The notes below the pieces were generated by a model. It did no database searches and was not told where the DNA came from. It saw only the letters and a list, made by a program, of their open reading frames with translations. A DNA stretch of 64,000 nt from Streptomyces prunicolor NBRC 13075 (GTDB lineage: Bacteria > Actinomycetota > Actinomycetes > Streptomycetales > Streptomycetaceae). Made by a program: the position numbers and the translations under genes. Positions 25,215 to 34,140 of this stretch are shown piece after piece. The stretch spans positions 186,001-250,000 of the forward strand of contig NZ_BARF01000059.1 of assembly GCF_000367365.1 (NCBI RefSeq), written 5' to 3'. Numbering within the stretch: the first letter of the stretch is position 1; each line of letters opens with the position of its first letter.

Positions 25215-28052
25215 TCAGGCGGTCCAGACCTGGAATTCGGAGACCTGGCCCGCGGGCCAGCCGGTGTTGGCGGCGATGGTGACGCGGTAGTAGCGCCGGA
25301 GCGCGGCCGGGAAGGTGAGCGTGACGGTGTTCTTGGTGCCCGGGTCGAAGGCCTGGGCGGCCGAGGACTTCAGAGTGGTGAAGGTGGCGCCGTCGGTGCT
25401 GCCCGACAGGGACAGCGTCTGGCTGCGGGCGCCCCAGGTGACGGGTAGTTGCAGGACCGCGCGGGCGGCGCTCCGGGCCGAGCCGAGATCGACCTGGACC
25501 CACTGCGGGAACGCGTTGTTGGCGCTCTCCCAGTAGGAACCCTGGTTGCCGTCCGTCACGTTCGACGACGCGTAGACGTCGGTGTGGCTGGACTCGGTGG
25601 TGGGCCTGCCCGCGGCGAGGTTGGTCGCGGGGGTGTCGGAACTCGCGGTGAAGCCAAGGGAGTTGATGTTCCAGCCGCCGCTGTCCTGATTGAGGGTCAG
25701 GATCTGCCGGCCGGCGGGCAGGGTCACCTGGGCGGTCGCCGTGCCCCAGGTCTGCCAGTCGCCGGTGGCGGGCAGGTCGACGGCGCCGGTGAGGTTCGTG
25801 CCGGAGGCGTCCGACAGGTGCAGCGCACCGGGCACCGCGGATGGTGCCGCGATGCGCAGGTCGAGGGTGTAGGTGCCGGCCGCGGCGACGTCGACCGTGT
25901 AGCGGAACCACTGTCCTGCACCGGTCCAACCCAGGTTGTAACCGCCGCCGGTGTCCGAGGTGTTGTCGAGGTCGACGCCGTCGGCGCGGTAGGAGTTGGC
26001 GTTGCCGTTGACGGAGGTGACGTTGTACCCGACCCCTTGCCCACCGGTGTCGTAGTTCTCCGCTTGGACCGTTCCAGGCACGGCTGCCGGGGTGCCGCCG
26101 AAGGGTCCCTCGGGAGCGGGCGGCGGCCAGTGGTTGTCACTCAACGTGGCGGTGAAACCGGTGGAGTTGTTGACGAAGGCCGAGGTGCCGGCGCCAAGTC
26201 CCGTGACGGTGTTGCCGGTTAGCGTCGCGGAGCCGGTGGGCGCGGGGTAGAACGGCGGCGAGATCGCGATGCCGTTGCGGCCGGGGGCGTTGACGGTGTT
26301 GTCCTGGAGCAGGGTGTTGGTCGAGGTGGAGAAGGCGATGCCGTCGTAGAGGGAGTCGGTGACGGTGTTGCCGGTCACCGTGACCTTGTCGACGGTCCCG
26401 GTGTTCTGTCCGTCGCCGCCGTTGCCGATGTGCAGTGCGGGCTGGCCCTGGCTGTAGGCGTTGCCGCCGGAGCGGACCACGGTGTTGCCGGTCACGGTCG
26501 CGGACAGCAGATCGCTGCCGTTGACCCCGAAGCGCCCGGCGCCCAGGCCGATGTAGCGGGCGGTGTCGCTGATGTAGTTGTTCCTGACCTGGTGGCCGCT
26601 GCCGCCGTAGATCCCGATGCCCTTGCCGCCCCAGGGTGCGATCGAGGTGTTGTTGCTGACGGTGACATCGGTCATCGGGTTGTAGTGGGTCTGGGAACCG
26701 TCGCTGTTGGGGTTGTACGCCACCGAGTTGATGGCGATCGCGTCGTCCCCGGTCCCGCGCACGAAGTTGTTCGTGACCGTCAGATTGTTCCCGGTGTCCG
26801 CGTTCAGCGACACGTTGTTGACGTTGATCCCGTCCGCCCAGATCGACGTCAGCCTGCTGTTCTTGACCGTCCCGCCGGTGCCGGAGGCCCAGAAGCCCGA
26901 CATGGTGTGCTGGGTCCAGATGCCGTCGGCCGACCAGTCGGTGCCGGTGGTGTCCATCGCGCCGCCGTCCCCGCCGATGGTGCTCCGGCTGACGGCGTTG
27001 GCGTCGATGTGGAAGTCACGCACCGTGCACGAAGTCAGGTCGAACAGGGCTGCCAGCGGGGTGGAGTTGGGGACGGGTACGTCACGGTAGACCGTGCTGT
27101 ACCAGAGGCCCGCGCCCGCGATGGTGATGCCCTGTGCGTCCAGTCCCGCCGTGCCCTTCACATAGAAGGTGCCCTGCGGGATCCAAAGGGTCTTTCCCTG
27201 TTGCTCGGCCTGGTCGATGCAGTTCTGGATGGCGGCCCGGCTGTCCACCGACTGGCTGTCGGCCGCGCCGTTGGTCGGGGTGTTCTCCGCCACCGCGCCG
27301 CAGCTCGTGATCGAGATCGAGTCCGCGGGCTGGGTCCGCGGGGCGGGCGGGTTCTCGACGTCGACGGAGTCCACGTCGTAGAAGGAGGCGCTGTTGTCGG
27401 AGTCCTTGCGGAGCGAGAACGTGGCGCCCGCCGGGATCGGGGATCCGGTGACGAAGGTGTGCGACTCGTCCCAGAAGACCCTCGGGTCACCGTCGGCCGG
27501 GTTCTGGTCGTCGCTCGTGTTGTAGTTGCCGTTGCCCTCGTACACCCAGCTCTGCTTCGAGTTGAGGTTCAGCGCCTGCCGGAACACCCCGTCGACGTAC
27601 AGGTCCAGCGTCCCGGTGATGCCGCCGCCGGACGCCGAATCCGGGATGCTCGCGCGGACGTTGAGGAAGGAGATCGGCTGCCCGGTGGTGTTGGTCCACT
27701 GCACGGACTGGCCCGTGCCGTCCAGGTGGACGTAGGAGTGGCCCGATGCCTCCAGGGCGGCGCTCGAGTACTGCGTCGTCGGCGCCGAGGTCAACGCCCG
27801 AACGGCCGCGCCGCCGCCGGGAGTTCCTCCCTCGGCTTCATAGACGGAGAACGGCGTGGTCGCACCCAGCGCCGCACTCGCCGCGCTCGCCGCACTCGCC
27901 GCAGCCACCGCCGTACTCGCCGCGCTCGCCGCCGTCGTGGCCGGCGGCGCCTGCTGTGGGGTGGCGGCGGCCGGTAAAACGGACACGCACAGCGCGCCGA
28001 CCGCGGCGACGGCGGCCGCCGCCAGTCGCCTGGGTCTGGGGATCGTCAGCAT
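25215..28052 (-). CDS. Secreted GH87-type beta-helix glucanase with CBM6-like and discoidin domains
   Basis: 945 residues from the ATG at 28052, chosen because AAGGAG precedes it and a signal peptide (RRLAAAAVAAVGALCVSVLPAAAT) begins there. An Ala/Ser-rich linker (about 34-65) is followed by an N-terminal beta-sandwich (about 70-240), a GH87-like beta-helix (about 245-665: GKTLWIPQGTFYVKG, GAGLWYSTVYRD, GTGDDAIAINS), a CBM6-like module (about 675-805, VQAENYDTGGQGVGYN) and a C-terminal discoidin domain (about 812-945). The catalytic domain resembles its neighbour, and the discoidin domain is nearly identical at DNA level to that of the 1186-residue protein. Presumably an extracellular alpha-1,3-glucan hydrolase. 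Confidence 0.82.
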   Translation of the reverse strand: MLTIPRPRRLAAAAVAAVGALCVSVLPAAATPQQAPPATTAASAASTAVAAASAASAASAALGATTPFSVYEAEGGTPGGGAAVRALTSAPTTQYSSAALEASGHSYVHLDGTGQSVQWTNTTGQPISFLNVRASIPDSASGGGITGTLDLYVDGVFRQALNLNSKQSWVYEGNGNYNTSDDQNPADGDPRVFWDESHTFVTGSPIPAGATFSLRKDSDNSASFYDVDSVDVENPPAPRTQPADSISITSCGAVAENTPTNGAADSQSVDSRAAIQNCIDQAEQQGKTLWIPQGTFYVKGTAGLDAQGITIAGAGLWYSTVYRDVPVPNSTPLAALFDLTSCTVRDFHIDANAVSRSTIGGDGGAMDTTGTDWSADGIWTQHTMSGFWASGTGGTVKNSRLTSIWADGINVNNVSLNADTGNNLTVTNNFVRGTGDDAIAINSVAYNPNSDGSQTHYNPMTDVTVSNNTSIAPWGGKGIGIYGGSGHQVRNNYISDTARYIGLGAGRFGVNGSDLLSATVTGNTVVRSGGNAYSQGQPALHIGNGGDGQNTGTVDKVTVTGNTVTDSLYDGIAFSTSTNTLLQDNTVNAPGRNGIAISPPFYPAPTGSATLTGNTVTGLGAGTSAFVNNSTGFTATLSDNHWPPPAPEGPFGGTPAAVPGTVQAENYDTGGQGVGYNVTSVNGNANSYRADGVDLDNTSDTGGGYNLGWTGAGQWFRYTVDVAAAGTYTLDLRIAAPSAVPGALHLSDASGTNLTGAVDLPATGDWQTWGTATAQVTLPAGRQILTLNQDSGGWNINSLGFTASSDTPATNLAAGRPTTESSHTDVYASSNVTDGNQGSYWESANNAFPQWVQVDLGSARSAARAVLQLPVTWGARSQTLSLSGSTDGATFTTLKSSAAQAFDPGTKNTVTLTFPAALRRYYRVTIAANTGWPAGQVSEFQVWTA

Positions 28053-28214
28053 CTGATGCTCCTTCACGGGGTGGGGGGAACCGGCGCCCCGACCGTACAG
28101 AGGCCCCATCCAGCCCGCTAGATTCCGACGAAGTAAAGAATTAATTGCGCAAGCCACTGCAAGTTCCTTGCTCAGATCCGCAAATCACCGATGGCAGCAC
28201 AGATCGCAGGCACG

Positions 28215-28256
28215 CTGAAGGGGCGGTCCCGGATTTCTCCGGGACCGCCCCTTCAG
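28215..28256. terminator. Strong terminator hairpin (repeat family copy A)
   Basis: A perfect 18-base stem CTGAAGGGGCGGTCCCGG with its complement, loop ATTTCT. It follows the stop codon of the Imm7-like gene (28281) on the minus strand. A near-identical hairpin occurs at 36176-36213. Confidence 0.8.
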
Positions 28257-28280
28257 CTGCGGCTCTCGGCGCTCGCCCGG

Positions 28281-28676
28281 TCAGTCCTCGATGAGGGGCC
28301 GTACCGGTGACAGGAAGGGATCGAGGCGTACGGTCACCTCGCCACGTGCCAGCACCCGCACCCTGAAGGCGCCCGGCCCCGGCGGTGACGAAAGGTCGTC
28401 CGAGCGCTCGTACAGGAGACCCCACGCGCCGGGGAAGCGCCCCGCGATGAAGGCGATCAGGGCGTCGAGCTCGTCGGCCTCGTCGCGCCGCCGGTTGACC
28501 AGCCCGTCGGCGCGTACGAACCACTCGCCGTTGTGGGCGCGCAGTACCGCCTCGCCCGTCGACCAGTCGAGGGCCTCGACGCGTTCGCGCAGCTCGGCGA
28601 TGCCCTGGTCCAGGGTGCCGGTGTCGGCCTCCTCCGTCGACTCCGCGATACCGAACCAGCCGTGGAACTCGTACAT
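28281..28676 (-). CDS. Imm7-like immunity protein
   Basis: 131 residues, beginning MYEFHGWFGIAEST. The YEFHGWF start followed by an acidic, alternating alpha/beta small protein (LDWSTGEAVLRAHNGEWFVRADG) resembles the Imm7 immunity family of polymorphic toxin systems. It lies directly downstream of the Rhs toxin gene, in the same operon, and its ribosome binding site (AAAGAGGACC) sits at the end of a tandem repeat that begins at the toxin stop codon. Role by context: neutralises the C-terminal toxin domain of the Rhs protein in the cytoplasm. Confidence 0.75.
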   Translation of the reverse strand: MYEFHGWFGIAESTEEADTGTLDQGIAELRERVEALDWSTGEAVLRAHNGEWFVRADGLVNRRRDEADELDALIAFIAGRFPGAWGLLYERSDDLSSPPGPGAFRVRVLARGEVTVRLDPFLSPVRPLIED

Positions 28677-28683
28677 GGTCCTC

Positions 28684-28728
28684 TTTCGGTGCGTCTTTCG
28701 GTCTGTCGGTGCGTCTGTCGGTGCGTCA
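28684..28728 (-). repeat. 12-bp tandem repeat at the toxin-immunity junction
   Basis: Read on the minus strand: TGACGCACCGAC, AGACGCACCGAC, an 8-base partial AGACCGAA, and AGACGCACCGAA. The first unit starts with the toxin's TGA stop codon, and the last runs into the ribosome binding site of the immunity gene. Confidence 0.8.
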
Positions 28729-31700
28729 CAGAGGGCTGATGTCGATGACGGGTTCGATCCCGTATCGCCTGCCGTAGTCCTTGAGCTTGTTGATGACCTC
28801 GGGGGTCGGCTCGCCCTCGAAGTGGAAGTAGGGGGTGCGGCCGGATTCTATCGATCGCTCGAAGGTCGCCTTGGCCTGGTTGCGGAAGGCGCTGCCCATC
28901 TGCATGCCCTCGGGCTTCGTCTGGGCCACGTAGTCGTCGCTGATCGCGTCGAACTCGCGGCCCGACGGATCGTTCTCGAACTTCAGCCGGGACTCGCCGC
29001 CCAGCTTCTCGGCGAGCTTGTCGGCGGCCGGGTCCGGCTTGTTGACCTTCTGGAGTTCGCCGAGACCGCCGTTGTTCTCGTACGGGGCGAGGCCGAGCGG
29101 ATCGCTGGTCGTGCACGGGTTGTGCACATAGCCGGCCGGGTCGGGCGCCGGGGCGAGACCCAGCGGGTCCGGAGTGGTGTACCGGGCGGTCAGCGGGTCG
29201 TAGTAGCGGTGGTGGTTGTAGTGCAGGCCGCTCTCCGGGTCGAAGTACTGGCCGGGGAACCGCAGTGGTGTGTACGCGTCGGCGTCCGCGTTCCACGCCG
29301 TGACGCCCCACAGCGTGGCGCGTGACTGCCAGGCGATCCGGCCCTGTTCGTCGACGAGTTCGGTCGGGGTGCCGATGAGGTCGGTGGTGATGGCGAAGAA
29401 CCGGGCGTCGATCTCGACCTGGGTGGCCTCGTCGGTCAGCCGCTCGGTCTGCGCGATCGGGGTGAGGCCGTCGTAGTCCCAGGTGAGCGTGGTGCGATGC
29501 GGCAGTTGGCCGTTCGGTGCGGTGCTCTGCTCGGCGAGGACCGGGCCGTCCCACACGAACTCGGTGCGCTCCACGACGCTTTCGCCGTCGGGGCCGAGCC
29601 GCTCCTTGGCGACGCGACGGCCGAGCGGGTCATAGTGGTACCGCCACAGCGTGCCGTCGGGCGTGCGCACTTGTTGGAGGCGGTCCTCGGCGTCGTAGGC
29701 GTACGTCCAGGTGTCGGGCTTGCGCGAGAGGCGCTTTCGGGTACGGCGGACCAGGCGGCCGGCGTCGTCGTAGGCGTAGCTGTTGGCGCCCGCCGTCATG
29801 ACCCGGGTGCCCTGGTAGTCGCGGGCGCCCGCGGCATCCGCTCCCGGGTGCCGTTCGGGCCAGCCCGCGTCGGCCGTCGCACTGCCCGCGCCCTGGTAGG
29901 CGTACGTCTCCTGCCAGTGCTCGGCGGTGACGCCGGTGATGCGTCCCGCGTCGTCGAGGGTGTAGCGGCGCGGGCCGCGCAGGCTGTCCTCCTCGGCCGC
30001 CAGCTGCCCGTCGGGCGTGTAGGCGTAGCCGCGGCGGTGCACGGCGCGGCCCGCGTGCGCGAGGTCCCGCCCGGTGATCCGGCCCGCCGCGTCCCGCTCT
30101 GTCGTCAGCGTGAGCGCCTCGCCGAAACTCCGGGTCAGTTCGTCGCCGGCCGGGTCGTAGGTGAAGGCGACCTCGCGTCCCGCGACGCCGAGCCGCTCGG
30201 TGCGCCCCGCTCCGTCGTGGTCGTACGTCGTCGTCCGCCCGCTCGGCGTCATCCGGCGGGTCCGGCGGCCCGCCGCGTCGTAGGTGAAGGCGAGCGCGCG
30301 GCCGTCCGTCAGCTCCGTCTTGACCCGGCCGCAGCGGTCGTACTGGTAGGTGAGTGCTCCGCCGGGCGCCGCCGCGTGCGCGAGGCGTCCTGCCTGGTCG
30401 TACTCGTAGGTGGTGACCGCGCCCGCCGCGTCCTTGCGCACGACGCGGCCCATCGTGTCGCGGGTGTAGCGGACGGTCTCGCCGAGTGGGGTGTGCCGGG
30501 CGGCGACGCGGCCGAGCGGGTCGTTGTCGTAGCGGGTGGTGCGGCCGTCGAAGTCGGTCTCGCCGACCAGGCGTCCGGCCGGGTCGTAGGTGTAACTCCA
30601 GTGCAGTCCTTGCGGGTTGGCCACCTCGACGAGCCGCAGTTCGGTGTCGTGGACGAATGTGTGGCGCGTGCCGTCCGGGTCGGTGCGGGCCGCGATCAGG
30701 TCGAAGTGGGTGTACGCGAAGCGGGTGGTGCGGCCTGCCGGGTCGGTGTGCGTCAGGCAGTTGCCCTCGCCGTCGTACGTCCATGACTCGGTGCCGCCGT
30801 CGGGGCCGGTGCGGCTCGCCAGGCGTCCCTCGGGGGTCCAGGCGAATGTCGTCAAGTCGCCGCGTGGGCCTGTGAGTTCGACGATCCGGCCGAAGGTGTC
30901 GCGGCGCCGCCGGCTCACGCCGCCCGCCGGGTCGACGCGTTCGACGAGCAGTCCCGCCGGGTCGTGGCGCAGCCGGGTCACCGCGCCCAGCGGATCGGTG
31001 ACCGACGTCTGATGGCCGTGCTCGTCGTGCGTGTAGCGCGTCGTGCGGCCCGCCGGATCGGTGACGCTGTGGCGCAGCCCGCGCTCGTCGAACTCCTGCC
31101 GCCAGCGTGCGCCGCCGGGCAGCGTCAGTTCGACGAGCTGCCCCTGTTCGTCGTAGGCGGCGCGCTGCACGCTGCCGTCGGGCCGGGTGACCGAGACGAG
31201 CCGGTCCGCGCCGTCGTACGCGAAATGGGTCTGTCCGCCCAGCGCGTCGGTGCGGGAGAGCAGCCGGTTGCGGCGGTCGCGGGTGGTGCGCACGGTGGCG
31301 CCGGTGGGGTCCTGCTCGGCGACGACCTGGAGGCGCTCGTTGACCAGGTAGCGCCAGGTGTGGCCGAGGGAGTCGGTGACGGTCGTGGTGGTCAGGCCGG
31401 TGGCGGGGTCCGGGTCCGAGTAGTGGAAGTCGGAGTACAGATGGCCCTCGACGCCTGTCTGGGTGACACAGCGGTCCCGCTCGTCGTAGCCGAACGTGAA
31501 GCGGGAGCCGTTGGTGTCGGTCCAGGAGGTGACGCGCCCCTCGTCGTCGTACGTGAACCCGGTGGTGTGCCCCGCCGAGTCGGTGAGGGACGTGAGGTGA
31601 CCGTCGGTGTAGCCGTAGCGGACGAGCGGCCCGGGTCCCGCGCCGGCCAGGGTCAACGCGGTGATCCGACCGTCGTGGACCGTGAACTCCAGTCGCCGGC

Positions 31701-33441
31701 CGCCGTGTTGGACCAGTGCGAGGGGCGCCCCGTCGGCGTCGTACTCGGCGGTGACGGTACGCCCGGCGCGGTCGCTGACGGACGCGAGCAGGGCGGTGCC
31801 GTCGCCGCCGGGCTCGGCGCCTTCGGGGGCGTGGAAGGTGTACGTCAGACCGGATGCGGGGTCGGCGAGGGTGTAGCTGCCGTCCGGGTGGCGTTCGAGG
31901 GGACGGCTGGGCCCGGCCTCGGGCAGTACCGGAGTGCCCGGCGCGGGATGCGGATAGGGCAGCAGCAGGTTGTCCTCGCCGTGCAGGACGACGCCGATCG
32001 CGTCGACTTCGAGTCGCTGGTCGATCGTCGAGGACCAGGTGGGCCCGAACCAGCGGCCCGCCCGGTAGGAGGACTCGTAGTCGCGCCGCAGGACCAGGGG
32101 CAGCGAGCCGGGCAGGTCCACGTCCACCTGTGGCAGGAACATCCGCCCGGTGGCGAAGTCGACCGGCTCGCGCCCGGAGCACTTGCAGTTCGGCGGCCGG
32201 GCCGGGTCGCGCATGTCGTCGGCGCGCCGTCCCGCCCCTTCCGCGTCGTCGGCCAGGCCCTCCGCGCGCCGGGCCGCGTTCGCCGCGTCGGCCGCTTCCT
32301 CGGCGAGCCGCGCGCCCTTCACCCCGGCGCCCGCTCCGCCGGTGGCGGCGGCCAGCACGACGTCGGGAACCAGCGTGCCCAGCCCTTCGGCCGGGTCCTT
32401 CATGAAGTCGGTGACCATCTGCTTGCCCGCGCCCCAGGGGTCGTTGGCGACGGTGACGAGCCCGGCCACGGTGCTGTCGAGGTTGGTCAGGTACTCGGCG
32501 GGGTGCGTGATGTTGTACGGATCGGTCGGGTTGAGCCCGCGCGCGAAGTTGACGAGACCCGCGGTGCCCTTGAGGATGCCCGCGCCGAAGTGGGTCTTCA
32601 TCAGCTCGTACTCGTCGAGCCCGTCCTGGGCCTGCTCGGCGTAGGAGGGTTTGGCCGGGGCGGCGTCGCGGGCGTGGGTGACGGCGCCGCGCGCGGTCTC
32701 GGCCGCGGCGTTGCGCTGTCTGCGCGCCTCGGCCAGGATGTCCTGCGCCTCCTGCATCGACTGCTTGCCGGGATCGGTGAACTCCCCCGGCTTGGGCGGC
32801 AGTTGGGACGGGTCACGCTGGTCGGCGGGCTTGGCGTTGTACTGGTCGACGGCCTTGTTGTAGCTGTCGACCTTGCTCTTGTGCGCGTCGGCGGCCTTCT
32901 CGGACGCCTCCGTCCCGGTCTTCCACTTGTCGATCGCGGTCTGCGCCTGGTCCTGCGCCCAGGTGACCGTGCCGGCGAACGCGTCCAGGGCCTTCGCCGC
33001 TTCCTCGAAGGCGTCGGCGCCCTTGTACCACCTGGGCGGTTCGATCTTCACGGTCGCGCGGAAGGCGTCCGCCGCCTGCCCCTTGAGGGTGTCGGAGTCG
33101 AGCCCTTCCAGTCCGAGGCCCACGTTGTCGAACGCCCGCTGGAAATCGCGCAGATGCGCCGCCGTGGACCGCAGCTTGCCGGGACTGCCGTAGATCAGCT
33201 TGGTCTTGTCCTCGGTCTGTCCGAGGTCCATCTCGTCGACTTCCGCGCCCATCCGGTTGGCCACCGAGCGGGACTTCTCGCGCACCCAGTCGGCACCCGA
33301 CTCCCAGCCGACGTCGTCGAGCCGGTCCGCCGTCCAGTTGCCGACGTCCTCGACGCGGTTACCGGCCCACTCGACACCGTCCTCGACCGCGTCCTCCACC
33401 GAGTCGGGCGTGAGGTCCTTGATGAAGTCGCCGATGCCCAC
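28726..33441 (-). CDS. Rhs-family polymorphic toxin with WXG-like N-terminus and REase-fold-like C-terminal toxin
   Basis: 1571 residues from a GTG at 33441 (GGGGGC upstream). N-terminal about 1-290 is alpha-helical, of the putative type VII-secreted type (LRDFQRAFDNVGLGLEGLDSD, long coiled regions). Then a glycine/alanine-rich region, a DUF6531-like segment (CKCSGREPVDFATGRMF), more than 30 YD/RHS repeats (about 500-1400) and the core-end motif RYYDPLTARYTTPDPLGL. The last 119 residues are the variable toxin: GREFDAISDDYVAQTK gives an Asp ... Gln-x-Lys pattern of restriction-endonuclease-fold nucleases. The shell should encapsulate and deliver the toxin to rivals. Confidence 0.85.
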   Translation of the reverse strand: MGIGDFIKDLTPDSVEDAVEDGVEWAGNRVEDVGNWTADRLDDVGWESGADWVREKSRSVANRMGAEVDEMDLGQTEDKTKLIYGSPGKLRSTAAHLRDFQRAFDNVGLGLEGLDSDTLKGQAADAFRATVKIEPPRWYKGADAFEEAAKALDAFAGTVTWAQDQAQTAIDKWKTGTEASEKAADAHKSKVDSYNKAVDQYNAKPADQRDPSQLPPKPGEFTDPGKQSMQEAQDILAEARRQRNAAAETARGAVTHARDAAPAKPSYAEQAQDGLDEYELMKTHFGAGILKGTAGLVNFARGLNPTDPYNITHPAEYLTNLDSTVAGLVTVANDPWGAGKQMVTDFMKDPAEGLGTLVPDVVLAAATGGAGAGVKGARLAEEAADAANAARRAEGLADDAEGAGRRADDMRDPARPPNCKCSGREPVDFATGRMFLPQVDVDLPGSLPLVLRRDYESSYRAGRWFGPTWSSTIDQRLEVDAIGVVLHGEDNLLLPYPHPAPGTPVLPEAGPSRPLERHPDGSYTLADPASGLTYTFHAPEGAEPGGDGTALLASVSDRAGRTVTAEYDADGAPLALVQHGGRRLEFTVHDGRITALTLAGAGPGPLVRYGYTDGHLTSLTDSAGHTTGFTYDDEGRVTSWTDTNGSRFTFGYDERDRCVTQTGVEGHLYSDFHYSDPDPATGLTTTTVTDSLGHTWRYLVNERLQVVAEQDPTGATVRTTRDRRNRLLSRTDALGGQTHFAYDGADRLVSVTRPDGSVQRAAYDEQGQLVELTLPGGARWRQEFDERGLRHSVTDPAGRTTRYTHDEHGHQTSVTDPLGAVTRLRHDPAGLLVERVDPAGGVSRRRRDTFGRIVELTGPRGDLTTFAWTPEGRLASRTGPDGGTESWTYDGEGNCLTHTDPAGRTTRFAYTHFDLIAARTDPDGTRHTFVHDTELRLVEVANPQGLHWSYTYDPAGRLVGETDFDGRTTRYDNDPLGRVAARHTPLGETVRYTRDTMGRVVRKDAAGAVTTYEYDQAGRLAHAAAPGGALTYQYDRCGRVKTELTDGRALAFTYDAAGRRTRRMTPSGRTTTYDHDGAGRTERLGVAGREVAFTYDPAGDELTRSFGEALTLTTERDAAGRITGRDLAHAGRAVHRRGYAYTPDGQLAAEEDSLRGPRRYTLDDAGRITGVTAEHWQETYAYQGAGSATADAGWPERHPGADAAGARDYQGTRVMTAGANSYAYDDAGRLVRRTRKRLSRKPDTWTYAYDAEDRLQQVRTPDGTLWRYHYDPLGRRVAKERLGPDGESVVERTEFVWDGPVLAEQSTAPNGQLPHRTTLTWDYDGLTPIAQTERLTDEATQVEIDARFFAITTDLIGTPTELVDEQGRIAWQSRATLWGVTAWNADADAYTPLRFPGQYFDPESGLHYNHHRYYDPLTARYTTPDPLGLAPAPDPAGYVHNPCTTSDPLGLAPYENNGGLGELQKVNKPDPAADKLAEKLGGESRLKFENDPSGREFDAISDDYVAQTKPEGMQMGSAFRNQAKATFERSIESGRTPYFHFEGEPTPEVINKLKDYGRRYGIEPVIDISPL

Positions 33442-33498
33442 AGCCAGTTGCCCCCGTCATCGCTCAATTGCCCGCGTCATCGCTTAGTTGCCCCCGTC
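33439..33498 (-). repeat. 20-bp tandem repeat spanning the WXG-like gene's stop
   Basis: Three units on the minus strand: GACGGGGGCAACTAAGCGAT (contains the TAA stop at 33486-33484), GACGCGGGCAATTGAGCGAT, and GACGGGGGCAACTGGCTGTG. The last unit supplies the G-rich ribosome binding site and the GTG start of the Rhs gene. Confidence 0.8.
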
Positions 33499-34140
33499 GG
33501 CACTGCCCTGCTGCGCCTGCTGCGCCCGCTCCTCGGGCGAGGGTCCGAAGGTGTCGTCCACCGCCTGGTCGAACTGCTGCTGGTCGACGCCGAGCACGTC
33601 GTTGAGCAGGTCGGACTGCATTCCGCCCCTGCCCTCGGTCAGCAGCGAACGGCCGGTGTCCTTCCACGTCTGCGCCGCCTCGTCGCCGGCCTGCTCGAAG
33701 GACTTGGCGCTGTAGTCGGGGTCGAGCCAGTCGGGCTTGGCCACATCTCCCCAGCTCTGCTTGCCGATCTCGTCCTCGGAGGCGTACGGGTTGCCGCCCG
33801 CGATCGCGTTCAGGCCGTACTTGAGCGAGGTCTCGACGTACCGGTCCTCCTCCCAGACCAGGCCCGCCGCGAGGCCGAGTTTCGCGGCGATCGCGTTGGC
33901 GTCCTGGACCAGGGCGCGCACGCCCCACTCCCAGCGCTCGCAGTAGTCCTCGAAGTCGACGGACAGACCGTGGTGGCCGGCCTCCATGCCCGTCATGGCC
34001 AACTGCGAGAACCCCTTGCCGAGCACGGAACCGGTGGCGTCACCCACCTCGCCCAGTTCCCCGATCGCCTCGTTCAGACCTGTGGTGATGCGCCGGACAC
34101 TGTCCGGATCGATGTGCAGATCCGCCGCCTCGCCGCCCAT
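33484..34140 (-). CDS. WXG-superfamily-like helical protein (putative chaperone/secretion partner)
   Basis: 218 residues from the ATG at 34140 (GGGGAGGTG upstream; overlaps the previous stop as ATGA). The sequence is alpha-helical (DPDSVRRITTGLNEAIGELGEVGDATGSVLGKGF), with CERWEWGVRALVQDANAIAAKLG resembling WXG100-like hairpins, and it ends in Gln/acid-rich disorder. Proteins like this precede Rhs toxins in Streptomyces and are thought to pair with their N-terminal domains. A secretion or adaptor role is inferred. Confidence 0.7.
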   Translation of the reverse strand: MGGEAADLHIDPDSVRRITTGLNEAIGELGEVGDATGSVLGKGFSQLAMTGMEAGHHGLSVDFEDYCERWEWGVRALVQDANAIAAKLGLAAGLVWEEDRYVETSLKYGLNAIAGGNPYASEDEIGKQSWGDVAKPDWLDPDYSAKSFEQAGDEAAQTWKDTGRSLLTEGRGGMQSDLLNDVLGVDQQQFDQAVDDTFGPSPEERAQQAQQGSADGGN

